Origin: JBHENW01 sp046261875
GTDB taxonomy: Bacteria > Acidobacteriota > Thermoanaerobaculia > UBA5066 > Gp7-AA6
Assembly (NCBI GenBank): GCA_046261875.1
Contig: JBHENW010000029.1
Coordinates: 1 to 8,454, forward strand
Length of the DNA stretch: 8,454 bases
Direction: 5' to 3'
The translations under genes and the position numbers were made by a program. This document shows positions 6,020-8,454 of this stretch, piece after piece (the first letter of the stretch is position 1; every line of letters begins with the position of its first letter). The notes beneath the pieces were generated by a model that did no database searches, was not told the DNA's origin, and was given only the letters and a program-made list of their open reading frames with translations.

Positions 6020-6433
6020 TCAGCCGACAGGCTGCGTGCACGCTTTGCAGCGCGTCGCCGAGAGCGGAATGATCTCGCGGCACTGCCCGCATTCCTTCGT
6101 CTCGGGCTTGGGGTCCTCCCGCTTCGGGATGAACTTGCGCGCAATCAGGTAGACGACGAACGCGATGATCACGAAGTCCACGATCGCCCCGAACAAGGCC
6201 CCGTAGCGGACCGCGTTCACCGTGACCTCTTTCGTCACAGGGTCGACGCTTCGCGAGAGCTCCCAGTGCGCGGCGCGCCAGTTGGCGCCGGGCAGCAGCT
6301 CTCCGATGACCGGGCTGATGACGTTGTCGGCGATCGACGACACGACCTTTCCCGTGGCGGCGCCGATGAGCACACCGATCGCCAGCGCGAGCGCGTTCTG
6401 CTTGAGCAGGAACTCGCGGAAGTCCCTCAGCAC
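6020..6433 (-). CDS. mscL: Large-conductance mechanosensitive channel MscL with C-terminal zinc ribbon
   Basis: A 137-residue inner-membrane channel that opens under membrane tension to release solutes during hypo-osmotic shock, acting as a homopentamer. The N-terminal helix and TM1 match the family closely: FREFLLKQN, then LALAIGVLIGAATGKVVSS, with Leu17, Gly20 and Val21 at the positions of the E. coli pore-constriction residues Leu19, Gly22 and Val23. A periplasmic loop (about 46-77) leads to TM2 (about 79-100), with the conserved Asp86 in VDFVIIAF. After a basic linker the protein ends in a four-cysteine zinc ribbon (Cys115-x2-Cys118 and Cys129-x2-Cys132) rather than the amphipathic helical bundle of E. 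coli MscL. The start is a GTG (6433) with no good Shine-Dalgarno, only 7 bp after the DUF1579 stop, so coupled translation is likely. Confidence 0.95.
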   Translation of the reverse strand: MLRDFREFLLKQNALALAIGVLIGAATGKVVSSIADNVISPVIGELLPGANWRAAHWELSRSVDPVTKEVTVNAVRYGALFGAIVDFVIIAFVVYLIARKFIPKREDPKPETKECGQCREIIPLSATRCKACTQPVG

Positions 6434-6440
6434 CGATGGC

Positions 6441-7001
6441 TCAGCGCTTTCCCGCGGGCTTGTATTGGAACGAGATCATCTTCTGGAACGGCCCGCCGTC
6501 CATGGACATCTCCATGGTCTCGCTCCAGCCCGCCGGGCCGGGATTCACGGCGCGGGAGCGCATCGCCATCTTCCTGCCATCCATCATGTTCTCGCCGCTG
6601 CAGACGATGTCTTTCCCCTCCTCGCGACACTCCATGGTCATGATCCCGGGCGTCATGCTGTCCGTCCACACGCCGCGGTAGCTCTTCGTGTTCGGATCCC
6701 ACGCCGTGATCCCGTGGCCGGAGAACTTGCCCGCGGGTCCCGTCGAGGTGTACTCCATGAGCTGGGAAAAGCCGCCGGGACCGGCCGTCACGACCGCGAC
6801 GCCCTTGCCGGGCCCTCCGGGTCCCCACGGGCTCTTCTCGTGGGCCTCCGTGACGTTCCACTTCCCTTCCATCCACTTCATCTTCTCCATCTCCGGCGCC
6901 GGCTTGGGCATCTCCATCCCGGCGGGTTGCGCCAGGCAGATCCCCGAGCAGAGCAGGAGCGCGGCGCCCAGCGCCACGGTCATCGAAACCCCTTTCCTCA
7001 T
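6441..7001 (-). CDS. Exported DUF1579 family protein
   Basis: A 186-residue protein of unknown function. The signal peptide covers residues 1-24, with a hydrophobic core and CLA|QP cleavage. A short Met/Pro-rich linker (28-38) precedes the DUF1579-like domain, about 39-182: MKWMEGKWNV, WGPGGPG, AGPGGFS, GKFSGHGITAWDP, DSMTPGI, and a C-terminal strand FQKMISFQYK. Cys125 and Cys134 could form a disulfide. The ATG at 7001 is preceded by AAGGAGAGGA at good distance; a second Met at codon 7 (6983) is a less likely start. It lies 37 bp after the DinB-fold gene and 7 bp before mscL, inside the probable operon. The paralogue at 4790-5323 lies two genes further down the same strand, which points to local duplication. 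DUF1579 has no established biochemical role, so none is assigned. Confidence 0.88.
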   Translation of the reverse strand: MRKGVSMTVALGAALLLCSGICLAQPAGMEMPKPAPEMEKMKWMEGKWNVTEAHEKSPWGPGGPGKGVAVVTAGPGGFSQLMEYTSTGPAGKFSGHGITAWDPNTKSYRGVWTDSMTPGIMTMECREEGKDIVCSGENMMDGRKMAMRSRAVNPGPAGWSETMEMSMDGGPFQKMISFQYKPAGKR

Positions 7002-7038
7002 CGTTCCTCTCCTTTCGCTCGAATCCGGTTTCCGACTC

Positions 7039-7533
7039 TCAGGCTTTCGCCGCGGCCTGCCAGGCTTCGAGGTTGCGATCGATCTGCCGCGAGTGATTCT
7101 CCAGGTGCTCGGCGTAAATGGAGAGCCAGTTTTCCGCCGTGTACGCGCCCGACTCGGAATGGGTGCCCGCGGCCGACCACGCGCTCTCCGGAAGCCGGCG
7201 GATGAGCTGGGCCGTGTGGGCGCGGACCGCCTCGACGACCGCCAGGGCGGGCTCGAGGGGCGAGGCGTGGTAATCGAGCTCGCGCGCCCAGCGCGCCTGG
7301 TCGTAGCCCATGATGACCGGCTTCTCTTCGCCGAGGAGGAATCGGATCCGGGCGGCGGCGTTCGTCTCCGCGTCCGCCGCATGGCAGACGACCTCGTGCG
7401 CCGACCATTTCCCCGGGGCGGCCCGCCACTTGCGGGCTTCCTGGGGAACCCGGTCGAGAGCCGCCCGCAGCTTCGCCGGGCCCTCCTCGTACCTGCGGAT
7501 CATCTCTTCCCGTAGCGGAGCGGTCAAAGACAT
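7039..7533 (-). CDS. DinB-fold family protein (putative metal-dependent transferase)
   Basis: A 164-residue four-helix-bundle protein of the DinB/YfiT-like superfamily. The family includes thiol-dependent transferases (for example bacillithiol S-transferases) and many damage-induced proteins of unknown substrate; despite the name it is unrelated to DNA polymerase IV. The usual three-histidine metal site is present: His51 in WSAHEVVCHAADAE, and His143 and His147 in the C-terminal helix (YAEHLENHSRQID). The segment KWSAHEVVCHAADAE is characteristic. There is no signal peptide, so it is cytoplasmic. The start at 7533 is supported by GGAAAGG a few bases upstream. The frame is open back to 7704, but that extension would run across the hairpin at 7609-7639 and looks non-coding. 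It appears to be the first gene of the operon DinB-like, DUF1579, mscL, cupin. The acceptor and thiol used cannot be told from sequence. Confidence 0.9.
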   Translation of the reverse strand: MSLTAPLREEMIRRYEEGPAKLRAALDRVPQEARKWRAAPGKWSAHEVVCHAADAETNAAARIRFLLGEEKPVIMGYDQARWARELDYHASPLEPALAVVEAVRAHTAQLIRRLPESAWSAAGTHSESGAYTAENWLSIYAEHLENHSRQIDRNLEAWQAAAKA

Positions 7534-7604
7534 CGGCCTTTCCAGGGTCGCCAAGCCTATCCCGCCGGGCGCAAACGAAAAAGCCGCCTGCGCCTGGTTC
7601 ATAG

Positions 7605-7639
7605 AAAAAGCCCCGGGGCGTGCCGAGCCGTCCGGGGCT
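7605..7639 (-). terminator. Intrinsic terminator candidate downstream of the small cupin gene
   Basis: Read on the minus strand, AGCCCCGG (7639-7632) pairs with CCGGGGCT (7616-7609) across a 15-base loop that can add a short inner GGC/GCC stem, and is followed by a five-T run (plus-strand As 7605-7609, the last lying in the stem). It lies about 115 bp beyond the cupin stop and about 70 bp before the DinB-fold gene, so it would separate the two transcription units. The rest of the 222 bp gap 7534-7755 shows no gene. Confidence 0.6.
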
Positions 7640-7755
7640 GGCCAACCGCGGGAGAGGAGGAGTAGGAACCTGTTCCGCGATCGGTCACGAAGAATCCTAG
7701 GCATCCCCCGCTCGAAGACAATGAGGAGGGTGCCTCAATTCGCTCGGCGACCCCG

Positions 7756-8070
7756 TCACCAGCGCGTGCCGTCGAGCGACAGGACCGTGCGCCTGCCGAT
7801 GACCTCGGCGCTGTGGCGGGTGCCTGCGGGCAGGTACAAACGGTCCCCCGCCTGGAGGTCGTAGACCGCCTCGCCGACCCGGATCCGGAGAATGCCTTCG
7901 AGGACAGCGTCGCACTTGTCCTGGGTGTGCTCGTGCTCCGAGAACGCAGTCCCCTGCCGATACGCATACGTGCACACCTCGTAGCCTTCGCGCTCGATGG
8001 CGGCCATGAGCCGCTTTTCAGTCAGCGGGCCGTCGGATGGCTCCCAGCGCTCCAGCCGGATTTCGTTCAT
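7756..8070 (-). CDS. Small stand-alone cupin protein
   Basis: A 104-residue cytoplasmic single-domain cupin. Motif 1 provides His46 and His48 (FSEHEHTQDKCD), followed by the strand VLEGILRIRVGE. Motif 2 gives DRLYLPAGTRH with His86. These would form the metal-binding site in the beta-barrel, although the usual Glu of motif 1 is not obvious (Asp51 or Asp54 could stand in). The N-terminal segment (IRLERWEPSDGPLTEKRL) is of a type I associate from memory with small cupins of this sort, which supports the full-length start at 8070. No Shine-Dalgarno sequence precedes this ATG; instead CTCCTTCC abuts it, and a -10-like TACACT sits six bases upstream, so the message may be leaderless. The gene lies between two terminators and is probably transcribed alone. 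The function is unknown; possibilities include binding of a small ligand or an isomerase or dioxygenase activity. Confidence 0.85.
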   Translation of the reverse strand: MNEIRLERWEPSDGPLTEKRLMAAIEREGYEVCTYAYRQGTAFSEHEHTQDKCDAVLEGILRIRVGEAVYDLQAGDRLYLPAGTRHSAEVIGRRTVLSLDGTRW

Positions 8071-8076
8071 GGAAGG

Positions 8077-8082
8077 AGTGTA
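8077..8082 (-). promoter_or_regulatory. Candidate -10 element of a leaderless promoter for the small cupin
   Basis: On the minus strand TACACT (8082-8077) is followed by six bases and then the ATG at 8070. This places the start codon at or next to the expected transcription start. No -35 consensus is visible; that position falls in the hairpin of the preceding terminator. Confidence 0.3.
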
Positions 8083-8087
8083 ACGAG

Positions 8088-8123
8088 AAAAAAGGCCTCC
8101 GAGCCCTTTCGAGCTCGGAGGCC
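8088..8123 (-). terminator. Intrinsic terminator of the DUF11-repeat protein gene
   Basis: On the minus strand a perfect 11-bp stem (arms 8123-8113 and 8104-8094, GGCCTCCGAGC and its complement) with an 8-base loop is followed by six Ts (8093-8088). It starts 33 bp past the stop codon of the DUF11-repeat protein. This is the clearest terminator in the window. Confidence 0.92.
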
Positions 8124-8156
8124 AGCGAGAGGCGCTCTCTTAGGAAGCGCGACGCG

Positions 8157-8454
8157 TCATGGGAGGACGAGGGTCGTCGCGGCGGTCGGCGCGGAGGTCG
8201 TGAGATCCCCCGTGAACTCCGCCTGGTTGATGAGCACCGAGCCGACCATCGTGGAAGGCAGCACGGAGACGGTGACCGTCCGTGAGCCCGTGGCGCCCAC
8301 GTTGACCGAGCCGAGATTCCACGTGACCTTCCCGGCGCTGAAGGTCCCGCCGCCCGAAGCCGAGACGAACTGCACGCCTTGCGGCAGTGTGTCCACGATC
8401 TTCGCGTTTTGGGATGCCGCCGGCCCGTAGTTGGTGTACTCGAGCGTGTAGACG
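8157..8454 (-). CDS. DUF11-repeat surface/exported protein, C-terminal fragment
   Basis: The last 98 or so codons of a larger protein whose start lies beyond the right edge. The visible part is one almost complete DUF11 (conserved repeat domain, TIGR01451-type) unit: YTLEYTNYGPAASQNAKIVD, then LPQGVQFVSASGGGTFSAGK, VTWNLGSVNVGATGSRTVTV, and the NQAEFTG strand near the end. DUF11 domains are immunoglobulin-like beta-sandwiches found in long extracellular proteins, often in tandem, with structural or adhesive roles. The protein stops at TTLVLP right after the repeat. It has no LPXTG, PEP-CTERM or beta-barrel sorting tail, so attachment to the cell, if any, must be elsewhere. Reading is continuous to the window edge; an internal GTG at 8396 is not a real start. 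A strong terminator follows the stop. Confidence 0.88.
   Translation of the reverse strand, partial: VYTLEYTNYGPAASQNAKIVDTLPQGVQFVSASGGGTFSAGKVTWNLGSVNVGATGSRTVTVSVLPSTMVGSVLINQAEFTGDLTTSAPTAATTLVLP

Noticed and set aside
7665..7676. Short palindrome GGAAC-CT-GTTCC as a possible operator
   Set aside because: Five-bp arms are expected by chance at this composition, and it has no clear position relative to a promoter.
7534..7704. 57-codon N-terminal extension of the DinB-fold protein
   Set aside because: The extension crosses the terminator-like hairpin at 7609-7639 and has no family resemblance. The start at 7533 has a good ribosome binding site.
1..8454. CRISPR array, tRNA, rRNA, transposase, phage genes or defence genes
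   Set aside because: Looked for regularly spaced repeats, tRNA-like cloverleaf signals, and transposase or integrase motifs; none seen on either strand.

Overview
The window comes from a high-GC bacterium (about 65-75% GC in most coding stretches). It has Shine-Dalgarno-led genes (AGGAGG-type sites), many exported or membrane proteins, and none of the hallmarks of a phage, plasmid, insertion sequence or CRISPR locus. The gene content (paired M16 peptidases, periplasmic Cu/Zn superoxide dismutase, DUF1579 proteins, DinB-fold and cupin proteins, a DUF11-repeat surface protein) would suit Acidobacteriota or a similar high-GC lineage. That placement is inference only; there is no rRNA or tRNA here to confirm it.

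Left part (1-2520). Two minus-strand genes overlap by ATGA: an exported M16 zinc peptidase (104-1855) and the start of a second exported protein (1-107), probably its M16 partner. Divergent from them across 109 bp is a plus-strand Cu/Zn superoxide dismutase with a complete metal-ligand set (1965-2489). A GC-rich hairpin follows it.

Middle (2621-4785). A cysteine-rich polytopic membrane protein of unknown function (minus) lies back to back with a group II PLP-dependent amino-acid decarboxylase (plus), with only about 30-50 bp between them. The decarboxylase keeps the PLP lysine, the stacking histidine and the catalytic-loop tyrosine. It ends 4 bp from the convergent gene to its right.

Right part (4790-8454) reads entirely on the minus strand. 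In transcription order it holds: the C-terminal end of a DUF11-repeat surface protein followed by a clear intrinsic terminator; a small stand-alone cupin that appears to lack a ribosome binding site; a second terminator-like hairpin; then a probable operon of a DinB-fold protein, an exported DUF1579 protein, MscL and an exported cupin. A second DUF1579 paralogue follows after a structured 126 bp gap. Its signal peptide looks split off by a one-base frameshift. MscL carries a four-cysteine zinc-ribbon tail where E. coli MscL has its C-terminal helical bundle.

Most of the content is envelope-related: periplasmic proteolysis, superoxide removal, osmotic-shock relief and exported proteins of unknown role. 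I see no obvious multi-gene defence or biosynthetic system. The items most worth following up are the zinc-ribbon MscL, the frameshifted DUF1579 paralogue and the unrecognised cysteine-rich membrane protein beside the decarboxylase.
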